NCBI GenBank assembly: GCA_020746875.1
Contig: JAGTJL010000011.1
Span: 124,001-188,000, forward strand
Source of the DNA: Rhexocercosporidium sp. MPI-PUGE-AT-0058
Lineage: Eukaryota; Ascomycota; Leotiomycetes; Helotiales
Direction of reading: 5' to 3'
DNA: 64,000 bases
Positions 1 through 10,826 of the stretch are shown here, piece by piece; the stretch's first letter is position 1; every line of letters starts with the position of its first letter. The notes under the pieces are model-generated. The model saw nothing but the letters and a program-made list of their open reading frames with translations. It was not told the origin of the DNA and did not search any database. The position numbers and the translations under genes are program-made.

Positions 1-1298
1 GTTACGCAACTAGACCATATGATCTTGTTCCTCACCAGCGAGAATGGGATCATTGCCTTATCGCCCTTGTGATAATCCCACGCAAGCTAGACAATAAACG
101 TTGCCCCAGCTCCACAGAACAGCCCGATGATCTTTGAGCCGTTCCAGGCGTAGGTGATGCCGCCCCATTGCAGAGCAAGAAGTAGCTGGACAACAGCTGG
201 TGCAAAGAGAGCGAATCCGATGAGGTCGAGTTTGGATGGGAGGGTTTTGAGGACTGCTACAGGAGCGGGTTTGGGGATTTGGTCAGGGACGTGCGTGAAC
301 ACTAAGAGGGCTGCGACGAATCCTCCGATGGGGAGATTGATGTAGAAGCCTGGCATCGAGGGATTAGAAAACCGGAAGAGGGATGTAGCAGGATAACTTA
401 CACCATCTCCAAGTCGAGTATTCTGTCAGAATCCCACCAAGTACTGGCCCTGTTATGAGACCGAGCTGCGAGACTACAACCCTTTTGAGCAAAGTTTTAG
501 TGCAGATCAGAAGAGTAGACTTACCGGCAATAACAAGTCCCGTCAGAGCTATTAGAATGGTTAATCGACAAGACAATCTTTCGTTTGAGGAGGTCATACC
601 TGGTCTTCTTGGCATAGGCACACATCCAGCAATGATAGTAAAAGTTCCATTCATGATACCAGAACTTCCCATGCCTGCCACGACACGGCCTACGATTAAC
701 ATCTTTGATGAATTGGCCACTCCACACAGCAGAGAGCCTAGTTCGAAGATGGCGAAGAAGACGAGGAGAGTCCACTAGAATTAGATGTAAGCTATCTGCG
801 TACCAGAAGGGTGGTATGCAGACCTTGGAGTTAAAGTTGGCATAAAATTTCCCTGTCAGCGGTTGCAAGACGGCACTGAGGTAACGTTAGACTGTACAGA
901 CGTAACGAAAAAGGTCAACGCACGATGCAACTTGGTATCCGGAACCGTACCAGCCAACATCGGGCAGAGAGTGGAAGTCGTTTGTAATTTTTGGGATAGC
1001 CTACTCATTAGCTATGCAGAAATGAGAGGTATGTGGAACTTACTGTGACAATAATTGATGAGTCTAGCAGCATGAGTAGACACGTGAGAGATGTAGCAGT
1101 CATGATTGCGAAAAGCTTTAGACCAGACACCCATTCTTCATCCTGCGTTGACGGAGGAGCTTGCACTGCACGAGGATCTTCTTGAGACTCTACTTCGCTG
1201 TGATCAGAGGGTGGGACGGGGATTTGCTCCTTACTCCCTTCGGACTTAAACTCAGAGCCTCTTTTATCACTGAGAGAAGGTGGTGCTAATGGGGCCAT
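1..1298 (-). pseudogene. DHA2-type MFS multidrug/efflux transporter, left-edge partial, with in-frame stop
   Basis: This is the N-terminal half of a 14-helix major facilitator transporter, which would export small molecules by proton antiport at the plasma membrane. Seven exons join in frame at about 1298-1044, 1000-924, 875-824, 774-600, 548-525, 473-402 and 349 to beyond position 1. The ATG at 1298 opens a roughly 65-residue hydrophilic tail before helix 1. Family hallmarks are visible: LLDSSIIVT in helix 1, [27 protein letters not shown], the antiporter motif [15 protein letters not shown] and FYINLPIGG. In the last exon a TAG at 87-89 interrupts the reading frame. The same frame continues without an indel into LAWDYHKGDKAMIPFS, a conserved DHA2 stretch, so the stop is not explained by an intron. 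Either the gene is dead or truncated, or the base is a sequence error. The same-strand Zn2Cys6 gene upstream could be its regulator (inference). Confidence 0.85.
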
Positions 1299-1771
1299 AC
1301 TGTTTGCAAAGCCGTGCTAATTTGCTGCGGGAAATGTACTCGACCAGGAAGTTTGAAAAGAAGAGAATGAGCCTGAAGAGTTTTGTATGTTGAAATACAG
1401 GCATACTTGTTTGTAATGCCGCACGTGTTTTATATCTAGTAGAAGGGGCTACTCAATTTGGGGTTGTGTAAGCACCGGCCGGGATTGAAGGACGAGTATC
1501 TAGCCAAACCCGAACATCCAATCATATCCCATACCTGGAACAGCTGGAATTCAGCACTCCACCGTAAATTTGACATCTTCATTGAAGATCACTGGGTTAG
1601 AAGTGAGGAGTTTTGCGTGCATCAAGCATTCGTCACAGGAATTGTTACTCTTCACCAGACCCGTACATCAAAAAAGTTGTTTATAAGGCGAATATTTTAG
1701 TGATAAGCAACTAGTATTGTGGTGTAAGTACATCATTTATGTGGAAGAATTCTTGGACTGTTTGACATCTA

Positions 1772-3646
1772 TCAATTGTTTGGATATAGCATGAGGTCCA
1801 TAAGCCAATCATCGTCAAAATCTATCCCCACACCCTGCGAAGGGATGGTAAGGTCATCTTGAATCAACAGTGACCCCATGCCCGGCCGAAAGCTGCGAAG
1901 GATCTGCGCTGTTCGAAAGAATACGTCTCCATCCGGAGAGCCACTGTTATCTAGCCTGGCCAGTTCTGCAACCTGCTCTAGATTTTTAATCACTCGATTT
2001 ATTGTAGAGAGTGCATCTGCAATTGTCCAAACACTATTCTCCATCCATCCTGAACCTTCCTGACTTATAAGCCGAGAGAGCGTAACCTGACAGCGAAGTA
2101 GCTGTGAGAGAATGGAGAAGGGCAGTTCGGCATAAGCGGTTACTGGTATCGTGAAAAATCTGTCGAACCATGACTTGATTGCTTGAAGACCTGGATCGAC
2201 GGATATTCGTGGGTGAAAGGTCCCTTGGAGGAATGGCGGTGGGAGGAAGACTTCTAACTCGGCACTGTAAAGATGAAGCAACACCACGTCTGCTGTAATA
2301 TGAGTAAGGACATGGGACAAGGGAATCAAACTAACTATCAGTTTGAGGTTGAGCGAGAAGATCATTCTTGACACTAAGTAATTGTGATTGGAAGATTTCG
2401 AGACCCAAGAACGCGGGGTTCGTGTGACCTTTCGCTGATTCTAATATCCCGTCGTCTAACAGAGCCCGATTCGCTCGCTCAGTTATCAACTGCAGCCGTA
2501 CTTGTTGGACCAAGATTTCATCATTGAAGCATTCTTTTCGTTCATCCAAGACTTGGAGACATTCATCCATGTGCAGTGTCCATCGAAGTGCATCGATTTT
2601 TTGAACGAACGAAGATATCCTAAATCAATAAGCGTGGGTTTTTGGAGGGTTCAAGCGTTAAACTTACACCGATGTGACCAGGAAGCAGCCCAGAACAGCT
2701 CTCCGCTCTTCCATTGTTCGAGGAGAAGGAGCCCTTGGAAAGTTCGCTTTTACGCAGAACAGGGGTCGGAAGTCTTTACGGACTTGTTTATTTAGACCTT
2801 GGTCAAAGACCAAAGATACTGCGAGTTGAGTAAAGATACTCAGAACTCCTATTTCATCTTGGCGATGGGCCCTAGGTAAGATGATAAGTTAGGCTCTTTG
2901 GAAGAGACGAAATAACTTACCACCAACAAAACGTCAGAATTCCCAGCAGAAGATCAAGACTTTTTTCGGACTCAATAACCATCTCTTGTGCCACAGTTTG
3001 GCGTATTCGGGTAGTCAGAGACTGTTGCTGTGGTGCCAATTTCGAGTTGATTAACATTATGCAAAGCCATAGAAATGGCCGCTCTCGTCGAAGATCTTGC
3101 GCTCTTGTTGTGAATGGGATGTGAATAAAGGAGAAATATTTGGATTTGAGGGTCCGGAAATCGATGAGATATCTCTCTGCCTCGTCTGGAGAGGGTTCGA
3201 ACTCTGTGGTTAGGGATTGACCAATGTATGGAGACCCGGCAGAACCTTCAGTGGAGGGCGTCAAGGCTGATACAGGCTGGTAAGGCCCACGGGCTGAAGA
3301 ATCCTCTTGAGCAATTTCGTAGGCTGTTTTGCAAGCCCCGTTTGGTTGATTTCAGCTTTAATCAGAGACACCAGCCCGACTAGCTTTCCCTCGAGTCGTG
3401 CCATTCTGGACGGCACAGGCTTTCGCCAACTCCGAGGTCGTCGAACTGATTCTGCTGGACGGCACTCGGTGTTTAGACGACGGCACCTGAACCTTGTAAG
3501 TAAAAAAAAAGGATGCAATATTACCGCTACAATATTTCTAACCTTTCACAAGGTCCAGCAGCATGGCGGATGATACACCTGCATTTGGATCGAGCACAAT
3601 TGGCACAGGCTTTCCCATACGGTGCTAGTGTACCCTGAGGTTCCAT
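1772..3646 (-). CDS. Zn2Cys6 fungal transcription factor
   Basis: This is a sequence-specific nuclear regulator. The ATG at 3646 gives an N-terminus whose six cysteines (residues 14, 17, 24, 33, 36 and 43) fit CX2CX6CX8CX2CX6C once the intron at 3487-3542 is removed. A basic linker and a short coiled region (MARLEGKLVGLVSLIKAE) follow. The rest resembles the helical middle-homology region, with DEAERYLIDFRTLKSKYF, RERPFLWLCIMLINSK and a C-terminal stretch to the stop at 1772. Further introns are supported near 2875-2917, 2620-2667 and 2290-2333. The frame of the zinc-cluster exon does not run directly into the next exon: around 3264-3340 a shift from one frame to another is needed, with no clear splice sites. 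The gene may therefore carry an indel or an unseen intron. It lies upstream of the MFS gene on the same strand, a common regulator/transporter arrangement. Confidence 0.8.
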
Positions 3647-4067
3647 GTTTGCTCAGTGGATATCGCCAGAAGTCGCAAATCTGAGCTGGAAATTCGTTAT
3701 AACAGACTTGAAGATCAGAGATACTACTCCAACGAGTTTGTGACGGGGACAATTGGAGAAGAAAGTTGTGTTGACCAGAACTTTTCGATGCTGTCACCCC
3801 GGCTGACGGACCGGGATATCTTGGCAATCCCGAAATCCGAAAGCTTCAAACATTCTAGCCAATAGTGGCGGGTGGCAACGATCCTAGCCGCTTAGCAAAC
3901 CCTCGGCTTATTACCACAATTCCCTCTCTTCCTCTCTCCTCCCCTCCCCTCATCTTTTATCGCCGTGAGCAATCCCTCCAGCCTTGATTGACCACTGCCA
4001 TTATGAGCCATTACTACCAACAATGATGTCTCTGGGTACTGGGTAGGGTGTCAGAAAGCACTTTGAC

Positions 4068-5107
4068 TTAATTATAGTCATCATCTTCAGGCTCAGGTTC
4101 CGAGTCGTCGATGACTACTATCTCGGGAAGCTGGGCAGAAGTCGACGAAGTTGGCTTTCCAACTGATGTTGGCGAGGGTTTTAAGGACGTCGACTCTGCA
4201 GTTCATCTCGCACGTCCTGCGTGAGCTGTGTTGCGTGTTTTCTTTAGGACATTGCTAGACTCTGCAACATAAGCCCTCACTCGAAGTCGTGATCCGATCC
4301 TTGAGCGCTGCCTTTGTCCCCGTTTCCTAGCCACCCCAATAGCTGTCGAAATCCTACCCTGTAATTATACCCACAACTCCCTGTATGTTCAGCATGCTAT
4401 AGCTACGTACTTTCTCGGAAGTAATGGTCTTGTGGACATCGGGAGCATTGATATGTGCGTTCATCAGGAGAGATTCATCACGCCGGATTTGGCAGCGTCG
4501 TGCTTTAGAATTGTGTTCACAGCTAGTTGGAACACCCTTTCGACAGCAGCGAAGGTGGTAGGCAGGAAAATGCTCGGGCTCGGGTCAAGTGCGTAGCTCC
4601 TTGGACAAACACCTCCAACTTCTCGGTTTATAATAAGTTGCTAAACACAAAATCCGAACAATCAACTCAGAACCCTGTAGCTGATGGATTGAAGATGACG
4701 ATGTGGTGATGTTGTGGACCCATTCTAGGATGGTGCAACTCATCCGGGATATACACCTTGCAAGGAAGTTGCTCACCGTCGAAGCATAACAGAGCCTCCA
4801 CACTTTCTTTCCTGCCCCACTGGATGGCAGCAAGAAAATACGCCCATGTATCTCTGCCTCGCAACTCCAGAGCTTCATAATAAGTTGCTAACAACAAAGG
4901 CTGAATGCGATACTTTATCTTTGGTACCGGCTCTGTGTATAATCTGGGAAGGTCACAATTCACCTGGTACAGAACCTTGCATGGCTGGAGAAGGCGGGTT
5001 TGGCATTGGGTGGCAGCTGAAACAGACTCACAGTGCTGTTCCAAATTGTAACAATACCAAGTTCTCGAGCGGGCTCCATGTTTGTCCAGCCTCCATATCT
5101 CAACCAC
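4068..5107 (-). pseudogene. Decayed coding remnant, unknown family
   Basis: I do not recognise the family. On the minus strand two exon-like blocks are open in one frame, 4584-4411 and 4358-4068, separated by a canonical 52-nt intron (GTACGT to TTACAG). They read as protein-like sequence, including a basic, cysteine-containing block (HLRCCRKGVPTSCEHNSK), then MNAHINAPDVHKTITSEK, then a basic stretch, then an acidic tail EIVVIDDSEPEPEDDDYN. A TGA at 4203-4205 breaks the second block and a TGA at 4585-4587 separates the first from a further open stretch upstream. Both TGA codons could come from CGA by one C-to-T change. Upstream, to 5107, a second frame reads RGRDTWAYFLAAIQWGR and ends at 4667. 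It could instead be an expressed gene whose intron structure I have missed. Confidence 0.4.
4630..4910. repeat. Short direct repeat about 247 bp apart
   Basis: The sequence around 4631-4660 (ATAATAAGTTGCTAAAC and flanks) recurs at about 4877-4907 (ATAATAAGTTGCTAACA), with extended weaker similarity on both sides. On the minus strand both copies encode an LATYY motif followed by a similar run, in two different frames. This points to an internal duplication inside the decayed coding stretch. Confidence 0.5.
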
Positions 5108-5427
5108 GATTGCGCATGATGGTGTCAGACAAAACGCACGAGATAATCATAGACGACATGATATACGAATAGAATTTTAACCACGATCGAGTATATCAAG
5201 GAGAACAGAGAAATCAGATTCAAACATTACTCAATTACTCGATCCAGATGTATCATCCTGCTCACACGCCACGCTAAATATGCACAAGAACGAGGCGCAG
5301 CAGACACTCAAACCCACCACTGGGGAAAACAAAAAACTCCTGGTATATTCCTAAACAGACTTTCTTACGCCCAAATAGCAGCACTGAAACATAAAATGGC
5401 TTCTCGCAGTTCCCAAACCAAGACCTT

Positions 5428-7539
5428 TCAAAAGCCAACGAATGCCAACTTCTCTGACCCACGTACAACCTCTTCAAGAGCACGCAAAGTCAAGTCCCCT
5501 TTGCCGGACTCAAGATCATCGTCGGCTTGGGAAATACTGGAGTCCATGTTTTTCATGAGACGGAAGATACATTTGCGTAGACTAGACTTGAGATGTAGGA
5601 TACGGGTCTGGAGACCAGATTCGCTGCTGTATGTGTAGGAATGTGAGGTTCGAGGATAGCCGAGGACAGCGGCTGCTTGCGAGGGGAGAGGTGATGTTGT
5701 CCAGTAAGAAGTGTCACGGCGGTAGCGGGATGGGCTATCGATTTGGGTTGATTTTGTTGGAAGCGAGGTGATGAATATGTAGGCTATAGCGTGAGCGTAA
5801 AGGGCGAGACGCGTGTATTCGGAGCTGTTTGGAAACATGCGGGAGAGAGGATTGAGGTCTGGTGCAGGAAGGGTGAGGTTTGGTTGAATAGTGGACTTGG
5901 AGATGTGAGACGACTGCCAGGCGGTGGTTTGGACCATTGGCGTGCTTTGGGAGGAGGATAGGCAATTAGTCCTGCGGGGACGAGAGAAGTTCGCCACAGA
6001 TTTTCGGTCGTCGGCGGGCAAGGAATCTGATGTGGCGTGATATTTATGCTGTGGAGATACATTACTGAGACTGAGTCTGATCTCGGATATGCAAGGGGTA
6101 TCCGGAAGTAACATGTTCGAAGGGAAGCCAGATACGATGTTTTCGAGATCGGTGATATCGACATTCGACTTTTGTTCTGATGCTGTGGAGTCGAAAGACC
6201 ATCGAGAAGCCATGTTTGGATCCTTGCCAATCTCGATACCTGCACTTATCACTGAGAATGAGAAACGGGATGCAGCTGGTGGGTCTGGAAAAACTTTTGG
6301 TGACATTGGAGGACTGTTCATCGCGAGGTCGAATCGTCTGTTGGGGAATATCCATTGTGGCTCCCTACATGGGGAACGGTTGTCGTCAAATTCTCTTTCA
6401 CCTGTCGGGGTATTCGGAGGACTATCTTCTGATGATGCCCAACTGTATCGGCCGCCCACCACGAGGGTAGATGAGGAAGGGCTTTCAAGTGAGGAAACTC
6501 TCGGTGGACGGTTTTTATCGGAGAAACGACTTGTGTTGACGTTGACCATTTGAGCCTTCGTGGGTGAGACAGCGGTTGCGCATACCTCAATAAGTCAGCA
6601 AATAGGTTGTGAATTGTGAGTAGAAAACATACAAGAACATCCTCGTCCATCTCAGAGGCCGTGTCACTGAGCCAACTCTCTACGTTGCGTTCCAATGGCC
6701 CTCTCAGAGCCGAACGACGACGTACATTTTGTGAATTTGGTAGAATGGGCAATGGGCTATTCAACCAAGCTGCCTCGCTTGGGAACAATTCCTCGCCTGA
6801 GCATTGGAACGACAGTCCTGAACTTCGTGGTTGGCTCACATAAGATCGTCGACGAAAGTCGATTGCATCGAGTGCATTGGACTGAGTGACAACCTACTCT
6901 ATATCAGCAAGGTGCTAGCCATCATCCAAACAGTTTAAACAGACGTACCTCGTCATCGACTTCATCTTCAAGTTTGCGGAACTCTGCATGGCCGAGACCA
7001 TGAAATGCACTTCCCTCATTACAAGTCTGAGAGGAGTTGAAGCATATATCTTCGCTGGTATAGTACGCTCTTCCTGGTAGAGGTGATCCAGGCTCGGTGT
7101 ATATTGGCGTATCTCGTTGCGAAGATCGAGGTGGAAGAAGTGAAAGGCGAAGACCGAGTGGATTGTTTGTTTTGCCTTGAACCCTTGAAGACTCTTGGGA
7201 TGATGGAATTGCACCAAATGTCGACCTTTGATCCTGACTAGCCGAAGGCCACAAGTCGGATTGTGGTAGGGTCGGTGATAGTAGCTTCAACGGTAAGAGG
7301 CTTGTCATGTTAGGAACCGATCGCTTGACCGAGTTACAAGTCCCCCGCATCAACGTATTCGAATTTCCGTCGATCATAGTGTAGTCGTTTGAGAACATAT
7401 CGACAAGAGCTGCATATGTTGTGGAGAAGTCGTGAGTTGGCCTGCATATCTCAAAGTCGAGGCATGAGGGGCATGATAAGTGCTGTGCGGCTCCTGTAGG
7501 CTCGCAGATCGCGTCCGGGAACATTCCGGAGAATCGCAA
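5428..7539 (-). CDS. Ser/Pro-rich protein of unknown function
   Basis: No family is recognised. Three exons join in frame: 7539-6949, 6881-6633 and 6555-5428, with GTACGT/CAG and GTATGT/AAG introns, giving about 655 residues. The first exon starts with MRFSGMFPDAIC and ends in an acidic patch (KLEDEVDDE). Much of the chain is rich in Ser, Pro, Thr and Asn and is probably disordered, with several SP and TP sites. Near the C-terminus the composition changes: a hydrophobic helix (LALYAHAIAYIFITSLPTK) is followed by a predicted helix with SGLQTRILHLKSSLRKCIFRLMKN and a charged end (LESGKGDLTLRALEEVVRGSEK), which looks like the ordered, conserved part. The 1.3 kb upstream is shared with the divergent IPI3 gene. 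The product could be a regulatory or scaffold protein, but nothing here proves a role. Splicing and the stop are well supported. Confidence 0.7.
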
Positions 7540-8881
7540 TCGATAGGAGGATTTGTCTCAAAAGATCGAACCACGGGCGAACAGACGAATAGGTCTACGG
7601 CTTCGGTTGCACTTGGCAATGTGAGAAGTGAGAAAAGAAGTTTTAGATGGCTTGGTGGAGAGGGAGGACGAGAACTAAAGCTCGACGACGAGATTACAAT
7701 GAATTGTTTTTGCTGCATTGGGCACCGCTCTCCCCAGCCAACTTGGTTCCAGGTGGTCCTTCTAGACAGCGAGCTGAAAGCCCTTGCTTGGGATTTATGG
7801 TATGTGACACGCGCCACGCGCAGGCCTCGATCCGTGTCGCTGGGAGGAAGGGGGAAACATGGGCGTTTTCGTGGCTGGGGAACATATCCCAATGGCTGGC
7901 ATCCCCTGGACGATGATCTCTTGCGGGGAGTAGCGAGCCCGGACCTGGTTCTGATGGGTCGTATTCATATGGTCACCAGGGGCGGGAAAAACAAAACAAA
8001 GCAAGGGGTTTTCAGCTTCCCATTGGCACGGCAGGGGGAGAAGCAAACTTGGTTTGTTGCGAGATTGAAAGGGATACATTGGGGAATCCTGCAAAGCAAA
8101 AAACACGAGGAATGGAATAGAAGAAACAACCAAACAAGAAAGAAAGAAATACTTGATGCTTTTGACTCGGTTAAGAAAAGGGGCAGGAGAGAGAAGTGAG
8201 TGATCTGAGGTCCGTGAGGTCCGTGAGGTCTGTGAGGGCGAGCAGAGAACAGGGTGAAGTGAGGGTGATCGATCGCTGTCGCTTTCAGAGCTTAAGCTTA
8301 TTCTTAGTGCCCGGGCTGGGGTGGCCCAGCGCTGGAACAATATGATGCCGGGCCCGGGACAGCTAAGCCCAATTCAGTTTAGAGGTAGACGAAAAGACCA
8401 GGATCTGGATTTTATTTGGATTGGGCAGGGCAGTTTAATATATATTTCGATATATTGAAATTCGATATTTTGTGACAGCCATTCATACAGCCCCAAGCCC
8501 AGCAGACCCAGCCTTCGTACAATACATTACGGTACGCAATACGATACAGTCGACACAACAAATACAAGCGAAAAACTTCTGGCACAGCTGGACGAAACAG
8601 GACCCAATACTCCACCTCCCTCTTCCTCTACGTCTACCACCACCTACCTAGGCCTACGCCTCTCCTTCCGCCACCTCAGAACTTCGCCGATTCTCCCCTG
8701 CAATAAGTGGCTTTGGGCTTAAGCTTGCATCCACTGCGAATCATCCAGATCCAACGCGCAATTGTGCACGCGCCTCGATCGACTCCAAATCGTCCACGGC
8801 GCAGCCGAGGGCCTCGACATTCAATAAGATTCCGCTCGTGCTACCTCTGGCGATACAGACAACCCAAGCCAAGTCATCACC
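7540..8881. promoter_or_regulatory. Divergent upstream region of the unknown Ser/Pro-rich gene and IPI3
   Basis: About 1.3 kb lies between two divergently transcribed genes. Open frames here, including one of roughly 240 codons on the plus strand, show no recognisable domain and overlap one another on both strands, so I do not call them genes. A small tandem repeat of a 9-mer (GAGGTCCGT, three copies, the last imperfect) sits near 8207-8237. The segment 8580-8700 next to IPI3 is rich in CT tracts typical of fungal promoters. Confidence 0.45.
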
Positions 8882-10260
8882 ATGTTGATCGAAGGCTTTA
8901 TAACCTCCATTTTGGCCCAGCCGAAGACTGCCAATACTGCCATCGCCAAGGACATCGGCATTTACCTCCACGAATTACACCCTATCCCACTTGTCAAATC
9001 CTCCTTGAAGAAGAGCTCGACTCGAGTCAACAGCCTAGCTGCCAACTCCACACATATATTCGCGGCACAAGCGGACAAGGCTGTTGTGCATGTATACTCG
9101 CGGGAGAAGGGCAACCAAGAGGCCCTGATCTCGTTTCCAGAGAGAATTCATAGCTTGACTCTTCTTGGTGATGGTATCTTGGTGTTAGGTACGGCTGAAG
9201 GAAGGGCCATCCTGTGGGAGGTATGTTTCTCACATATGGAAGGGCAAGATGATAGGCTTAACTGACAATAAAGGTCTGCACTGGAAGACAGGTATTCACG
9301 TCCACCGCTCATCTACAACCGATTTCATGTCTCACAGGAACCCAAAGCCACCTGATCACTGGCTCTGAGGACTCGAACATCCACGTTTGGTCTGTTCCGC
9401 GCCTCTTATCAATGATTGCGACTGAAACTTCCGAGCCTCTTCGTACCCTGTCCAACCACCGAGCCGCCATCACAAACCTAACAATGGGCCACAGTGCAAG
9501 CGGGACAGACATCTGTGTTTCGGCGAGCAAGGATAACACGGTCGTTGTCTGGGACTATCACTCAGGCGATCTGCTTCGGACGTTTCTTCTTCCATCTACG
9601 CCACTCTGTCTAGCTTTAGATCCGTGCGATCGGGCTGTGTACATTGGCTTTGAGGATGGTTCAGTGCAACTCGTCGAATTCTCGACCCAAGCTTCCAAGC
9701 AAAATCAGCTCTACGACAAAAATTTGCAGAGCACTCCGGTTCAAGTAACTCTCCTTCCCTGGATTCCGCAAGCCGAACCAGGTCCAGCTCTCTGTCTTGG
9801 CCTCAGCTACGATGGAACATGTCTCCTCTCTGGCCATGCTTCAGGAAGAATCATCCAGTGGGATACTCCCCGTCGTGTATTCACGAGTGAATTTGCAGAC
9901 CTCAATGCTCCTGTCACGAATTTACTAATGTTCTCGCCATTTCCAACTCGGAAGTTGACGAAACCACTGACGGTGGTCAAACCAAAGCTGGGCGAGGGCA
10001 GCTATATTTTCACGGGCCAACTGTTAGGTTCAATTGGCACTCCCAGTCGCCTCATTGATGCCAATGGCTTCCCTGATGACCTTCTGGAGAGAGCAGTCGC
10101 CAGCTTTTCCACTACTTCTGTTACTTCCTCTTCAAGCGGAGATGTGCAGCTCGAAAAGCAGAACGAAGAACTCTGGAAGATTGTAAATGAGCAGCGTGCA
10201 GTTCAAAAGAAGACCTGGGACAGGTACACCAAGCTGAAATCTGCTGGGGTTCAGTCCTAG
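8882..10260 (+). CDS. IPI3: Pre-rRNA-processing WD-repeat protein IPI3
   Basis: This WD40 protein is a component of the Rix1-Ipi1-Ipi3 (PELP1-TEX10-WDR18) complex, which acts in the nucleus in ITS2 processing and late 60S assembly. Exon 1 is 8882-9220, then a 53-nt intron (GTATGT to AAAG), then exon 2 9274-10260, giving 441 residues, a normal size for the family. WD-type blades are visible, for example THIFAAQADKAVVHVYSRE, THLITGSEDSNIHVWSV, DICVSASKDNTVVVWDY with GDLLRTF, DRAVYIGFEDGSVQLVEF and GTCLLSGHASGRIIQWDT. The C-terminus has a short coiled helix (LEKQNEELWKIVNEQRAVQK), as expected for Ipi3 proteins that pair with the complex. The start ATG follows a CATCACC context and no earlier in-frame ATG is needed. 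The assignment rests on overall layout and the conserved N- and C-termini. Confidence 0.88.
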
Positions 10261-10826
10261 TCTCGAAAGGTTCGTGTGCCTGACTTCATCCGAACTTTCA
10301 CTCGACAGTTATTGCCGTTTTACCCGCATTACTTCTTTTCCACATCAGGGAACATCTTCGTCTCTATTCGTACTCGCTGATTAGCGATTGGTGATCATAA
10401 GGCTTCTTTCTGTCTTCGCCGAATTTCGGCATGGTTTCAGAGTCAATTTTCGCAACTTTTGTCGCATGATCCACGCATCCGTGCGAAGCGAAAGCTTACG
10501 TTGGCTTTTCGAAACCCTCATGATGCTTAACGGTGGGTTGAATTCAAGGAAGCTGTCCATGGCATTGCTTGCTTGAGAGCTTGACAAACCCGACCCGTTT
10601 GAGGATTGACCAAATAACCATTCATTGAAGTTGCCGTGGACAGTATTCTCGAAGAATGATTCATGCAGACCGTCTCAACAGTCAAATACTACTCAGTCAA
10701 CGGTTTCAATAATAGACTTGGGGGGTTGTATAGCCACGGAGCTCTAGGTGTCATACATATCAGCAGCGACTGCTCAAATATAAATCTTTAAGATGCTCTG
10801 GCCTAGGATCCGAAGGGAATCATAAT
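10261..10826. promoter_or_regulatory. Intergenic region with TATA-like box before the sedolisin gene
   Basis: No gene is supported between IPI3 and the protease gene. A TATA-like run (AAATATAAATC) at about 10777-10787 lies some 40-50 bp upstream of the protease ATG, suggesting a short leader. Confidence 0.4.

Noticed and set aside
1772..3646. A secondary-metabolite cluster formed by the MFS and Zn2Cys6 genes
   Set aside because: No backbone enzyme (PKS, NRPS, terpene cyclase) is visible within the window, so the pair alone does not support a cluster.
7480..8199. A 240-codon plus-strand open frame upstream of IPI3
   Set aside because: It overlaps other open frames on the opposite strand, has no domain and lies in a divergent promoter region; composition looks non-coding.
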